Shown here: one piece after another, positions 52,417-61,356 of the stretch
Numbering within the stretch: the stretch's first letter is position 1
Layout of the letters: the number at the start of each line of letters is the position of its first letter
DNA from: Stenotrophomonas sp. VV52
Lineage (GTDB): Bacteria > Pseudomonadota > Gammaproteobacteria > Xanthomonadales > Xanthomonadaceae
Direction: 5' to 3'
Assembly (NCBI RefSeq): GCF_002893095.1
Contig: NZ_PKQQ01000003.1
Span: 434,001 to 498,000, forward strand
Length of the DNA: 64,000 nt
Notes under the pieces: generated by a model
Seen by the model: the letters and a program-made list of their open reading frames with translations, nothing else
Told to the model about the DNA's origin: nothing
The model's database searches: none
Position numbers and translations under genes: made by a program

Positions 52417-53520
52417 TCAGCGACCGGTCTTCACCTCGGTCCACAACCGGGTGTACAGCTTGTCCACTTCCGGCGGGTTGATCGAATAGGTGAACATCTT
52501 CGCGGCGACCTCGGCCGGCGGGTAGATGGTCGGGTCGTTGCGGATCGCTTCGTCCACCAGCGGGGTGGCCACGCTCACCGGGTTGGCGTAGTGGATGAAG
52601 TTGGTGTTGGCCGCCGCGACCTTCGGGTCGAGCAGGTAGTTGATGAAGGCGTAGGCCGCTTCCGGATGCTTGGCGTCCTTGGGAATGGCCAGCATGTCGA
52701 ACCACTGCGGTGCGCCTTCCTTCGGGATCGAGTAGGCCACGGTCACGCCGTTGGCCGCCTCGGCCGCGCGGTCGCGGGCCTGGATGATGTCGCCCGACCA
52801 GCCCACCACCAGGCAGGTGCCGCCATTGGCCAGCGACCCGACGTACTGCGAGGAGTGGAAGTTCTGCACGTACGGCCGGATGCTCTTGAGCAGGTCGGCC
52901 GCCTTCTGGATCACCGCCGGATCATGGCTGTGCGGGTCTTCGCCCAGGTAATGCAGCGCGATCGGGATCATGTCGGCCGGGGTATCCAGGATCGTGATCC
53001 CGCAGTCCTTCATCTTCGCGATGTTTTCCGGCTTGAAGATCAGGTCCCAGCTGTTGGCGATCTCGGTGCTGCCGCCGAAGCGCTCCTTGAGCATCTCCAC
53101 GTTGTAGCCGATGCCGGTGGTGCCGATCATGTACGGCACGCCGTACTTGTTGTCCGGATCCTGCTGCGCGATGCGCTTCATCATCTCCGGGTCGAGATTG
53201 GCCAGGTTCGGGATCCTGCTCTTGTCCAGCGGCAGGAACACCCCGGCCTGGATCTGGCGGCCGAAGAAGTTCAGCGTCGGCACCACCACGTCGTAGCCGC
53301 TGCCACCGGCGAGCAGCTTGGTTTCCACCATCTCGTCGCTGTCGAACACGTCATAGGTCACCTTGATGCCGGTGGCCGTCTCGAAGTTCGGGATGGTCTC
53401 TTCAGCGATGTAGTCGCTGTAGTTGTAGACGTTCAGCACTTTGCTGTCGTCCTGTTTGGCGCCACCGCAGGCGCTGAGCAGGGTGACGGCAATGCCGAGG
53501 GTGAGGATACGCAGCTTCAT
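52417..53520 (-). CDS. potF: polyamine ABC transporter substrate-binding lipoprotein
   Basis: A 367-residue polyamine-binding protein. The lipobox LLSAC (Cys18) makes it a lipoprotein. The mature part starts KVLNVYNYSDYIAEETIPNFE and contains the PotF/PotD-type binding region DVVVPTLNFFGRQ and WDLIFKPENIAKM. It would deliver putrescine or spermidine to PotGHI. It is preceded by GGAG. Its position directly before the glutamylpolyamine synthetase fits one polyamine-use block, although potGHI lies 4 kb to the left across an accessory insert. Confidence 0.9.
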   Translation of the reverse strand: MKLRILTLGIAVTLLSACGGAKQDDSKVLNVYNYSDYIAEETIPNFETATGIKVTYDVFDSDEMVETKLLAGGSGYDVVVPTLNFFGRQIQAGVFLPLDKSRIPNLANLDPEMMKRIAQQDPDNKYGVPYMIGTTGIGYNVEMLKERFGGSTEIANSWDLIFKPENIAKMKDCGITILDTPADMIPIALHYLGEDPHSHDPAVIQKAADLLKSIRPYVQNFHSSQYVGSLANGGTCLVVGWSGDIIQARDRAAEAANGVTVAYSIPKEGAPQWFDMLAIPKDAKHPEAAYAFINYLLDPKVAAANTNFIHYANPVSVATPLVDEAIRNDPTIYPPAEVAAKMFTYSINPPEVDKLYTRLWTEVKTGR

Positions 53521-53653
53521 CGGACTCTCCACAGGTCAGGAGCGAGGTGGGGGAACCGGCCAGACCGGCACGACGGTGCCAGCCTAACGGGCAACTGGCC
53601 ATTTTCCCAGCACGGCGCCCGCCCGGCCATGCCTGATCGGGCGGCTCGGCCGG

Positions 53654-55105
53654 TTACACGTTCAGCAGCAGGAACTCGCGCTCCCAGGAGCTGATCACCC
53701 GGAAGAAGGTCTCGTATTCCTTGCGCTTGACCGACACGTAGGCCCGGCAGAAGCGCTCGCCCAGCATCTCGCGCAGCTCCGGGCACCCTTCCAGCCCGTC
53801 CAGCGCCTCGCCCAGCGAGCGCGGCAGCTCGTAGCCGAGCTCCTTGGCGCTGCCGCTGACCGGCGCGGTCGGCGAGCCCCGCTCGCGGATGCCCAGCAGG
53901 CCGGCGGCCAGGGTGGCGGCAAAGGCCAGGTAGGGGTTGGCGTCGGAACCGGCGAAGCGACTTTCCACCCGCATGTTTTCCGGCGTATCCATCGGCACCC
54001 GCAGGCCGCAGGTGCGGTTGTCGAAACCCCAGTGCACGTTGCTCGGGGAAACCTCGCCGAACACCAGCCGCCGGTAGGAATTCACGTTCGGGGCGAAGAA
54101 TGCCATCGCCGCCGGCACGTACTTCTGCAGCCCGGCCAGGTAATGCCCGAACAGCGGGCTGAATTCCTCGCCGCCGGTATCGCCACTGAACACGTTGTGG
54201 CCATCGCTGATCCGCACCAGGCTCTGGTGGATGTGCATGGCACTGCCCGGCTCGGTTTCCATCGGCTTGGCCAGGAAGGTGGCGTACACCCCGTGCCGCA
54301 TCGCCGACTCGCGCATGGTGCGCTTGAACAGGAACACCTGGTCGGCCAGGTCCATCGCATTGGCGTGGGTGAAGTTGACCTCCAGCTGCGCCGCACCGGA
54401 TTCGTGGATGAGCGTGTCCACGTCCAGCTTCATCGCGTCGCAGTAGTCGTACATCAGGTCGAGGATCGGGTCGAATTCGTTGACCGCGTCGATCGAATAC
54501 GACTGCCGCGCCGTTTCCGGGCGGCCGGAGCGACCGGCCGGCGGCAGCAGCGGGAAGTCCGGGTCGGTGTTCTTCTGCACCAGGAAGAATTCCAGTTCCG
54601 GTGCGACCACCGGGCGCAGGCCCAGCTCGGCATAGGCGTCCAGCACCCGGCGCAGCACGTTGCGCGGGGCCAGCTCGTGCGGCTCGCCGTGCTTCGTGTA
54701 GCAGTCGTGGATGATCTGTGCGGTGGGGTCGGTGGCCCACGGCACCATGCGCACGGTGTCCGGGTCCGGGCGCAGGATCATGTCCGAGTCCGACGGCGAG
54801 GTCAGCTCGTAGTAATCGTCGGGGTACTCGCCGGTCACCGTGGTGGCGAAAACCCCCTCGGGCAGGCGCGTGCCGTAGTCATGCGAAAACTTGTCGGCCG
54901 GGATGATCTTGCCGCGCGCGTTGCCGGTGATGTCCGGCACCAGGCACTCCACCTCGGTGATGTGGCGCTCCTTGAGCCAGCGGAGCAGCGCGCTCTCTTC
55001 GGCCACCGGCTTGGGCGCGGCCTTGCGGGACGGCGCCTTGCGCGAAGGCGCAGCGGCCTTGCGCGACGGGGACGTGGCTTTGCGCGAGCGCGTTCGAGTG
55101 GTCAT
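53654..55105 (-). CDS. puuA: glutamine synthetase family, glutamylpolyamine synthetase type
   Basis: A 483-residue glutamine synthetase-like enzyme that would join glutamate to a polyamine (first step of the Puu pathway) using ATP. The GS catalytic stretches VVAPELEFFL, HESGAAQLEVNF and MHIHQSL are present, and the end FFRVISSWEREFLL resembles PuuA. An unusual N-terminus carries four SRKA repeats in the first 35 residues (basic, low complexity). It lies between potF and the divergent puuB. Ordinary glutamine synthetase activity is less likely because of this context. Confidence 0.82.
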   Translation of the reverse strand: MTTRTRSRKATSPSRKAAAPSRKAPSRKAAPKPVAEESALLRWLKERHITEVECLVPDITGNARGKIIPADKFSHDYGTRLPEGVFATTVTGEYPDDYYELTSPSDSDMILRPDPDTVRMVPWATDPTAQIIHDCYTKHGEPHELAPRNVLRRVLDAYAELGLRPVVAPELEFFLVQKNTDPDFPLLPPAGRSGRPETARQSYSIDAVNEFDPILDLMYDYCDAMKLDVDTLIHESGAAQLEVNFTHANAMDLADQVFLFKRTMRESAMRHGVYATFLAKPMETEPGSAMHIHQSLVRISDGHNVFSGDTGGEEFSPLFGHYLAGLQKYVPAAMAFFAPNVNSYRRLVFGEVSPSNVHWGFDNRTCGLRVPMDTPENMRVESRFAGSDANPYLAFAATLAAGLLGIRERGSPTAPVSGSAKELGYELPRSLGEALDGLEGCPELREMLGERFCRAYVSVKRKEYETFFRVISSWEREFLLLNV

Positions 55106-55240
55106 GCCGGGCACGTTACCCCTGCCCCCTGCACGGGCGCAACCAACCACGTCACGACGGGCGCACCTGCCGTGAACACCGGTTGCTGGCATGCTGTGCC
55201 CCATGAGCGTTGCCCTTTCCCCTGTTCCCCGGTGCCGCCG

Positions 55241-56527
55241 ATGAGCCAGGCCGGCCTGGCCCACGCGCCCAGCTGGTATGCCGAAAGCCTGCCGGCCCAG
55301 CCGTTGCGGGCGCCGCTGCGCGGCGACCAAGCCACCGATGTCTGCGTGCTCGGCGCGGGCTACACCGGGTTGTCGGCCGCGCTTTCGCTCGCCGAGCGCG
55401 GCTACCGGGTAACGGTGCTGGAAGCCCACCGGGTCGGCTGGGGCGCATCCGGTCGCAACGGCGGCCAAGCCATCGTCGGCTACGGCTGCGAGGTGGACAC
55501 GCTGGAACACCTGGTCGGCCACCCCGACGCACGCCGCCTGTTCGATTTTTCACGCGAGGGCATGGCCCTGCTGCGCCACCGCCTGCAGCATTACGCCATC
55601 GCCTGCGACTGGCGCGACGGCCACGCCAGCGTGCCGATCAATGCGCGCCAGGAGCGTGGACTGCGCCAGGGCATGCAGGCGCTGGTGGAACGCTACGACT
55701 ATCCGCTGCAGTGGTGGGACCGGCAGCAGCTGCGTGGCCAGCTGGACAGCCCGCGCTACCGGGGCGCGATGTTCGATGCGGCCAGCGGCCACCTGCACCC
55801 GCTGGCGTATGCGCTGGGGCTGGCGCGTGCGGCCGAAAGCCTGGGCGTGGTGATCCATGAAGCAAGCCCCGTGCAGGCGCTGGTGCGCGGCGCCCGCCCG
55901 CAGCTGCGTACCGCGCACGGCACGCTCACGGCCAACCAGGTGGTGATTGCCGGCAATGCCTGGCTGCAGGGCATCGCGCCGGAGCTGGAAAGCCGGATCA
56001 TGCCGGTGGGCACCTACATCGGCGCCAGCGCCCCGCTGGGCGAAGCGCGCGCCCGCACATTGATCCGCAACGACATGGCCGTGGCCGACGTGAGCTGGGC
56101 GCTGGACTACTTCAAGCTCAGCGCCGACCACCGCCTGCTGTTCGGCGGCCGCGCCAGCTATTCGGCGCTGCCGCCGCCCAACCTGCGGGGGGTGATGACC
56201 CGGCGCATGCACCAGGTGTTCCCACAGCTGGCCGACGTGGGCATGGAGCAGGTGTGGGGCGGCTACGTGGACATCACCCGCAACCGCGCCCCGCACTGGG
56301 GCCGGCTGACCCCGAACGTGTACTTCGCACAGGGTTTTTCCGGCCATGGTGTCGCCGCCACCGGCCTGGCCGGCGACGTGATCGCCGAGGCGATTGCAGG
56401 GCAGAACGAGCGCCTGGACGTATTCGAACGCATTCCGCACAAGCGCTTCCCGGGCGGAAAGCTGCTGCGCACCCCGCTGCTGGTGGCGGCGATGTCCTGG
56501 TACAAGCTGCGGGACGTGATTGGGTGA
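55241..56527 (+). CDS. puuB: FAD-dependent gamma-glutamylputrescine oxidase-like protein
   Basis: A 428-residue DAO-type flavoenzyme. The FAD motif VCVLGAGYTGLSAALSLAE lies at about residues 34-52, followed by GWGASGRNGGQ, and a C-terminal GFSGHGVAATGLAGDVIAEAI; both are typical of PuuB, DadA and related oxidases. It would oxidise gamma-glutamylputrescine to the aldehyde, releasing ammonia and hydrogen peroxide. The length nearly equals E. coli PuuB. It is divergent from puuA across 135 bases and ends five bases before a REP element. Confidence 0.82.
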   Translation: MSQAGLAHAPSWYAESLPAQPLRAPLRGDQATDVCVLGAGYTGLSAALSLAERGYRVTVLEAHRVGWGASGRNGGQAIVGYGCEVDTLEHLVGHPDARRLFDFSREGMALLRHRLQHYAIACDWRDGHASVPINARQERGLRQGMQALVERYDYPLQWWDRQQLRGQLDSPRYRGAMFDAASGHLHPLAYALGLARAAESLGVVIHEASPVQALVRGARPQLRTAHGTLTANQVVIAGNAWLQGIAPELESRIMPVGTYIGASAPLGEARARTLIRNDMAVADVSWALDYFKLSADHRLLFGGRASYSALPPPNLRGVMTRRMHQVFPQLADVGMEQVWGGYVDITRNRAPHWGRLTPNVYFAQGFSGHGVAATGLAGDVIAEAIAGQNERLDVFERIPHKRFPGGKLLRTPLLVAAMSWYKLRDVIG

Positions 56528-56531
56528 AGCC

Positions 56532-56553
56532 GCCGGGCAGAGCCCGGCGCTAC
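56532..56553 (-). repeat. SMAG/REP palindrome
   Basis: A 22-base GTAG-headed hairpin just after the puuB stop. It is identical in sequence to the element at 45380-45401. Confidence 0.8.
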
Positions 56554-56633
56554 GGATACGCTCATGGCCGCTGGGAATGTGACAGGCCGCTTTTTCCCAA
56601 CGACACCCACCTCACAGATCCGAAGATTGCCCC

Positions 56634-56660
56634 TAAAGTCCGGCGTGAAGGCGCCGCTAT
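56634..56660 (+). promoter_or_regulatory. sigma-28 (FliA)-like promoter
   Basis: TAAAGTCC, eleven bases, then GCCGCTAT closely fits the flagellar sigma-28 consensus TAAAGTTT-N11-GCCGATAA, with six of eight bases matching on each side. It lies 35 bases before the start of the GGDEF gene. Confidence 0.55.
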
Positions 56661-56695
56661 TACTTCCGACCCTCTCGGATTCGAGCGTACGCAAC

Positions 56696-58036
56696 ATGCC
56701 GGCACTGTTTCAGGGCGCTTTGGACAGCGCCCCCGGGGAAGACCTGCCTCAGCGGATTCTGCTGGTCGAGAACTCGCGCACGTTCACCAGCATGCTCAAG
56801 GAGGCCATCGAGCAGCGGCTGGAGCTGCCGGTGTCGGTGGCGACCAGCCTGGCCGAGGCCGGGCGCCTGCTGGACGAAGAGAAGGGCTGGTTCCTGGTGC
56901 TGACCGGGCTGGTGCTGGCCGACGGCGACCGCGACCACGTGGTGGACTTCTTCCTGTCGCGCGGGCTGCGCACAGTGGTGGTCAGCAGCGTGTACGACGA
57001 GGACCTGCGCAAGCGCGTGCTGCAGCAGCAGATCATCGATTACGTGCTGAAGAATACGCCGGGCAGCGTGGACTACCTGGTGTGGCTGGTGCAGCGGCTG
57101 GACCGCAACCGCCGGATCGCCGCGCTGGTGGTGGACGACTCGATGTCCGCACGGCTCTACGCGGCCTCCCTGCTGCGCATGTACGGCCACGAGGTCTACG
57201 AGGCCGCCGACGGTGCCGAAGGCCTCAAGGCCATCGAAGCGCACCCGGCGATCCGATTGGCGGTGGTGGACCAGGAAATGCCGGGCATGGAGGGCGTGGA
57301 GTTCACCCGTCGCCTGCGCACCCTGCGCTCGCGCGACAAGGTCGCGGTGATCGGCATTTCCGGCAACACCGACCCCTCGCTGATCCCGCGCTTCCTCAAG
57401 AACGGCGCGAACGACTTTCTGCGCAAGCCCTTTTCGCGCGAGGAATTCTTCTGCCGCGTCTCGCAGAACGTGGACCAGCTGGAGCTGATCGGCACCCTGC
57501 AGGACCTGGCCACGCGCGACTTCCTCACCGGGCTGCCGAACCGTCGCTGTTTCCTGGAGCAGAGCCAGCGCCAGTTGCCGAAACTGGAGCTGAAGGGCGA
57601 GCAGGTCGCCGTGGCGATGATCGACATCGACCACTTCAAACACATCAACGACACCCACGGCCATGAAGCCGGCGACGATGCGCTGCGCGCGGTCGCGGCC
57701 GCCGTGGCCGACCACGCGCGCGACCAGGACCTGATCGCGCGGTTCGGCGGCGAAGAGTTCTGCCTGCTTGTTCCGGGGCTGGAGGAAGATGAGGCCATCG
57801 ATTATTTCGAGATCCTGCGCCAGCGCATCGCCGCGCTGGAAGTCGACCTTGGCCACACTATCCTGCGCATGACCGTCAGCATCGGCGTGTGCTGCCTGCG
57901 CCCGGCTGGCGACGCGCTGCATGGGCTGATTTCCGAAGCGGACCGCCAGCTCTACCTGGCCAAGGCCGCTGGCCGCAACCGGGTCTGCAGCACGGGCGTG
58001 GCCACGGCGACGCGCGAACCCGCACTGGTGCTTTGA
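56696..58036 (+). CDS. two-receiver GGDEF diguanylate cyclase
   Basis: A 446-residue cytoplasmic regulator. The first receiver-like domain (about 20-135) lacks the phosphoacceptor: the position reads FLVLTG (Thr70). The second (about 142-265) is intact, with Asp147/148, Asp192 and Lys244. The GGDEF domain has GGEEF at 351-355, a sound active site, and the inhibitory RxxD (RDQD, 342-345) five residues before it. It should make cyclic di-GMP when phosphorylated. No histidine kinase is adjacent. I took the ATG at 56696. The stop codon lies inside the FNR box of the next gene. Confidence 0.9.
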   Translation: MPALFQGALDSAPGEDLPQRILLVENSRTFTSMLKEAIEQRLELPVSVATSLAEAGRLLDEEKGWFLVLTGLVLADGDRDHVVDFFLSRGLRTVVVSSVYDEDLRKRVLQQQIIDYVLKNTPGSVDYLVWLVQRLDRNRRIAALVVDDSMSARLYAASLLRMYGHEVYEAADGAEGLKAIEAHPAIRLAVVDQEMPGMEGVEFTRRLRTLRSRDKVAVIGISGNTDPSLIPRFLKNGANDFLRKPFSREEFFCRVSQNVDQLELIGTLQDLATRDFLTGLPNRRCFLEQSQRQLPKLELKGEQVAVAMIDIDHFKHINDTHGHEAGDDALRAVAAAVADHARDQDLIARFGGEEFCLLVPGLEEDEAIDYFEILRQRIAALEVDLGHTILRMTVSIGVCCLRPAGDALHGLISEADRQLYLAKAAGRNRVCSTGVATATREPALVL

Positions 58037-58074
58037 TCCAGATCAACGCACGGTAGCGCTGCCCTGCCTAGAGT
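58033..58074 (+). promoter_or_regulatory. FNR/Anr-type class II promoter of the hemerythrin gene
   Basis: TTGATCCAGATCAA (58033-58046) is a perfect TTGAT-N4-ATCAA FNR/Anr box that overlaps the upstream stop codon. A -10-like TAGAGT at 58069-58074 puts the start site near 58081, so the box centre lies at about -41.5, the class II activation position. A leader of about 24 bases leads to the ATG. Confidence 0.7.
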
Positions 58075-58104
58075 CGTTCCCGGCACACCGCATGGGAACG
58101 CAGC

Positions 58105-58566
58105 ATGGCACTTCTGGTCTGGCAGGACGACCTCAACATCGGCATCGACGTGATCGATCACCAGCACATGCGGATCGTGGAGATGCTCAACCACCTGCAT
58201 GTGGCGCAGACCAGCCTGCACACGCTGGCCGTGGCCGAGGTGATCGACGAACTGGTGGACTACACCATGTCGCACTTCGCCTTCGAGGAAGAGCTGATGG
58301 AGGAGGCCGGCTATCCGTTCTGCGCTGCGCACAAGCGCGTGCATGAGATCTTCGGCAAGCGCGTGGTCGAATACCGGCTGCGCTTCCAGGCCGGCGAAGA
58401 CATCACCGACGAACTGCGCACCATGCTGTCGCGCTGGCTGTTCAACCACATCCGCGGCGACGACAAGGCCTACGCGGAAACGGTCAAGCAGCACCTCAAC
58501 CAGTTCGCCCGCGACCACCAGCAGGGCACCTGGCTGGGCCGCACGCTCAAGCGGATTTTCCGCTGA
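58105..58566 (+). CDS. bacteriohemerythrin
   Basis: A 153-residue single-domain hemerythrin that binds oxygen at a di-iron site. The ligands are visible: His21 (DHQH), His57 and Glu61 (SHFAFEE), His76 and His80 (HKRVH), and His115 with Asp119/120 (NHIRGDD). Such proteins are oxygen carriers or sensors that deliver O2 to oxidases or aid microaerobic life. Its 3' end overlaps the convergent MFS gene by 20 bases. The FNR/Anr box upstream suggests induction at low oxygen. Confidence 0.93.
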   Translation: MALLVWQDDLNIGIDVIDHQHMRIVEMLNHLHVAQTSLHTLAVAEVIDELVDYTMSHFAFEEELMEEAGYPFCAAHKRVHEIFGKRVVEYRLRFQAGEDITDELRTMLSRWLFNHIRGDDKAYAETVKQHLNQFARDHQQGTWLGRTLKRIFR

Positions 58567-59845
58567 GCCGCGTCGGCCGGCCCATGGCCAGCAGCGCCAC
58601 GATGGTCACCACCGCCGTCAGGCACAGGTAATAGCCCACTGCTACCAGGCCGAAGCGCCCGGCCAGCCAGGTGGCCACATACGGCGCCGGCGCCGCGCCG
58701 AGAATGCCGGCCAGGTTGAACGACAGCGAGGCGCCGGTATAGCGCACCTGTACCGGGTAGATCTCGGCCAAGAAAGTGCCGCAGGGGCCGTAGGTCAGGC
58801 CCATCAGGAACAGGCCCAGCGACAGGAACGCGACCACCATCCACGGATGGCCGGCCTGGAACAGCGGGGCGAACAGCACACCGAAGGCGAGGATCAGCCC
58901 GCTGGCCACGATCATGGTGCGGCGCGTGCCCCAGCGGTCGCCATACTTGGCCGAGATCGGAATGCCGGCGGCGAAGAACAGGATGCCGACCATCTGCAGC
59001 AGCAGGAACTGCTCGCGGCTGTAACCGAGCACGGTGGTGCCGTAGCCCAGGGTGAACACCGTCATCAGGTAGAACAGCACGAAGGTGGCGAACGCACCGA
59101 GCGTGCCCAGCAGCAGCGTGCGCGGGTGGTGGCGCAGCACGGTCCACATCGGCAGGCGCACGCGTTCGTTGCGGTCCAGCGCGGCCTGGAACTGCGGGGT
59201 CTCATGGATGTTGAGGCGCACCCACAGGCCCACCGCGACCAGCAGCGAGCTGGCCAGGAACGGCACGCGCCAGCCCCACTGCAGGAAGTCGGCATCGCTC
59301 ATGGCGCGGCCGAGCAGCAGGAAGATGCCGGCCGACAGCAGGAAGCCCAGCGGCGCGCCCAGCTGCGGGAACATGCCGTACCAGGCGCGTTTGCCCGGCG
59401 GCGCGTTCTCGGTGGCCAGCAGCACCGCCCCGCCCCACTCGCCGCCCAGCCCCAGGCCTTGGCCGAACCGGCACAGCGCCAACAGCGCCGGCGCCACCAG
59501 CCCGATGCTGGCATGGGTGGGCAGCAGGCCGATCGCCACGGTGGACACACCCATGGTCAGCAGCGCCGCGACCAGCGTGGCCTTGCGGCCGATCCGGTCG
59601 CCGTAGTGGCCGAACACCGCAGAACCCACCGGCCGGGCGATGAACGCCACCGCGAAGGTCGCCAGCGACTGCAGCAGCGCCGCACCTTCGCTGCTGTCGG
59701 GGAAGAACAGGTGCGGGAACACCAGCACGGCCGCCGTGGCGTAGATGTAGAAATCGAAGAATTCGATGGTGGTGCCGATCAGGCTGGCCAGCAGCACACG
59801 ACGGGGCGAGTTGACGGCAGGTGTGGCGGCAGCGGAAGTGGACAT
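58547..59845 (-). CDS. MHS-family MFS transporter
   Basis: A 432-residue secondary transporter with about twelve helices, including the metabolite:H+ symporter motif around [12 protein letters not shown] and [13 protein letters not shown] (the MFS loop 2-3 motif), and later [21 protein letters not shown]. The family includes transporters of shikimate, proline/betaine, citrate and alpha-ketoglutarate. It is divergent from the aminotransferase; a role in taking up a related amine or acid is inferred only from position. Confidence 0.85.
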   Translation of the reverse strand: MSTSAAATPAVNSPRRVLLASLIGTTIEFFDFYIYATAAVLVFPHLFFPDSSEGAALLQSLATFAVAFIARPVGSAVFGHYGDRIGRKATLVAALLTMGVSTVAIGLLPTHASIGLVAPALLALCRFGQGLGLGGEWGGAVLLATENAPPGKRAWYGMFPQLGAPLGFLLSAGIFLLLGRAMSDADFLQWGWRVPFLASSLLVAVGLWVRLNIHETPQFQAALDRNERVRLPMWTVLRHHPRTLLLGTLGAFATFVLFYLMTVFTLGYGTTVLGYSREQFLLLQMVGILFFAAGIPISAKYGDRWGTRRTMIVASGLILAFGVLFAPLFQAGHPWMVVAFLSLGLFLMGLTYGPCGTFLAEIYPVQVRYTGASLSFNLAGILGAAPAPYVATWLAGRFGLVAVGYYLCLTAVVTIVALLAMGRPTRLSGKSA

Positions 59846-59979
59846 CGTTCACGGGCGAAAGGATCAGCTGCCCGATTCTGCCACGCGGATGCCACGCACC
59901 GGCGGCATGGTTGCAACCGTGACAGTTGCCTGCCCCGCGCTGCGCTACAGTGCGGTCATCCGGAACCGGGGGTCGCCTC

Positions 59980-61320
59980 ATGCCACGCACCGACATGCCA
60001 CACAACGGGCGGCCGCACTCACTGGACGCCTGGTGGATGCCGTTCACCGCCAATCGCCAGTTCAAGGCCGCACCGCGCCTGCTGGTGCGCGCCGAGGGCA
60101 TGTACTACCACGACGCGGACGACCGGCCGATCCTGGACGGTGCCGCCGGGCTGTGGTGCTGCAACGCCGGGCATGCGCGGCCGCGCATCGTGCAGGCGAT
60201 CCAGCAGCAGGCCGCCACGCTGGATTTCGCCCCGCCGTTCCAGATGGGCTCGCCGCTGCCGTTCGTGCTGGCCGAACGCCTGGCCACGCTGGCGCCGGGG
60301 CCGCTCAACCACGCGTTCTTCACCAACTCCGGCTCCGAAGCCGTGGATACGGCGATGAAGATCGTGCTCGGCTACCACCGCCTGCGCGGGGAAGGCCAGC
60401 GCACCCGTTTCATCGGCCGCGAGAAGGCGTACCACGGGGTCGGTTTCGGCGGCCTGTCGATTGGCGGCCTGCCGAACAACCGCAAGGGCTTCGGCCCGCT
60501 GCTGGCCGGCAGCGATTTCCTGCGCCACACCCTGGATCTGTCGCGCAACGCGTTCAGCCCGGGCCTGCCGCGCCATGGCGCCGAGCTGGCCGAGGACCTG
60601 GAACGCCTGATAGCGCTGCACGACGCCTCGACCATTGCCGCCGTGTTCGTCGAACCGATTGCGGGGTCGGCCGGGGTGATCCTGCCGGCGCCGGGCTACC
60701 TGCAGCGCCTGCGCGAAATCTGCGACCAGCACGGCATCCTGCTGGTGTTCGACGAGGTCATCACCGGCTTCGGCCGGGTCGGCAACGCCTTCGCCGCCCA
60801 GCGTTTCGGGGTCACCCCGGACCTGCTGACGATGGCCAAGGGACTGACCAACGGCGCGGTGCCGATGGGCGCGGTGCTGGTCTCCGACGCCATCCACGAT
60901 GCGTACATGCAGGGCCCGCCGGGCGCGATCGAGCTGTTCCATGGCTATACGTATTCCGGTCACCCGCTGGCCTGTGCGGCGGCGCTGGCCGCCCTGGACA
61001 CCTATGCGGCGGAAGGGTTGTTCGACCGCGCCATCGAGCTGGGCGAGTACTGGCAGACCCGGCTGCACAGCCTGCGCGGGCTGCCGAACGTGGTGGACAT
61101 CCGCAACTTCGGGCTGATCGGCGCGGTTGAACTGGCGCCGCGCAAGGGTGCGCCGGGCAGCCGCGGCTACGAGGTGTTCGAGCGCTGCTTCCGCGACGGC
61201 CAACTGCTGGTGCGCTGCACCGGTGACGTGATCGCCCTGTCGCCGCCGTTGATCATCGAGCGCGAGCAGATCGACCGGATCGTGGACGTGCTTGGCGAGA
61301 TGATCCGCGCCACCGGTTGA
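59980..61320 (+). CDS. class III omega-aminotransferase
   Basis: A 446-residue PLP-dependent class III aminotransferase. The PLP lysine is Lys287 (TMAKGLTNGAVPMG), Asp258 lies in LLVFDEVITGFGR, and the cofactor phosphate loop is FTNSGSEA. The N-terminus DAWWMPFTANRQFKA is typical of omega-amino acid:pyruvate aminotransferases (beta-alanine/GABA/putrescine type). It would transfer amino groups from a diamine or omega-amino acid, fitting the polyamine genes to the left. I chose the ATG at 59980, with GGGG upstream. Confidence 0.88.
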   Translation: MPRTDMPHNGRPHSLDAWWMPFTANRQFKAAPRLLVRAEGMYYHDADDRPILDGAAGLWCCNAGHARPRIVQAIQQQAATLDFAPPFQMGSPLPFVLAERLATLAPGPLNHAFFTNSGSEAVDTAMKIVLGYHRLRGEGQRTRFIGREKAYHGVGFGGLSIGGLPNNRKGFGPLLAGSDFLRHTLDLSRNAFSPGLPRHGAELAEDLERLIALHDASTIAAVFVEPIAGSAGVILPAPGYLQRLREICDQHGILLVFDEVITGFGRVGNAFAAQRFGVTPDLLTMAKGLTNGAVPMGAVLVSDAIHDAYMQGPPGAIELFHGYTYSGHPLACAAALAALDTYAAEGLFDRAIELGEYWQTRLHSLRGLPNVVDIRNFGLIGAVELAPRKGAPGSRGYEVFERCFRDGQLLVRCTGDVIALSPPLIIEREQIDRIVDVLGEMIRATG

Positions 61321-61356
61321 TAGAATGGCGGGTCATTACCCGTCGCCCCGGATTGC

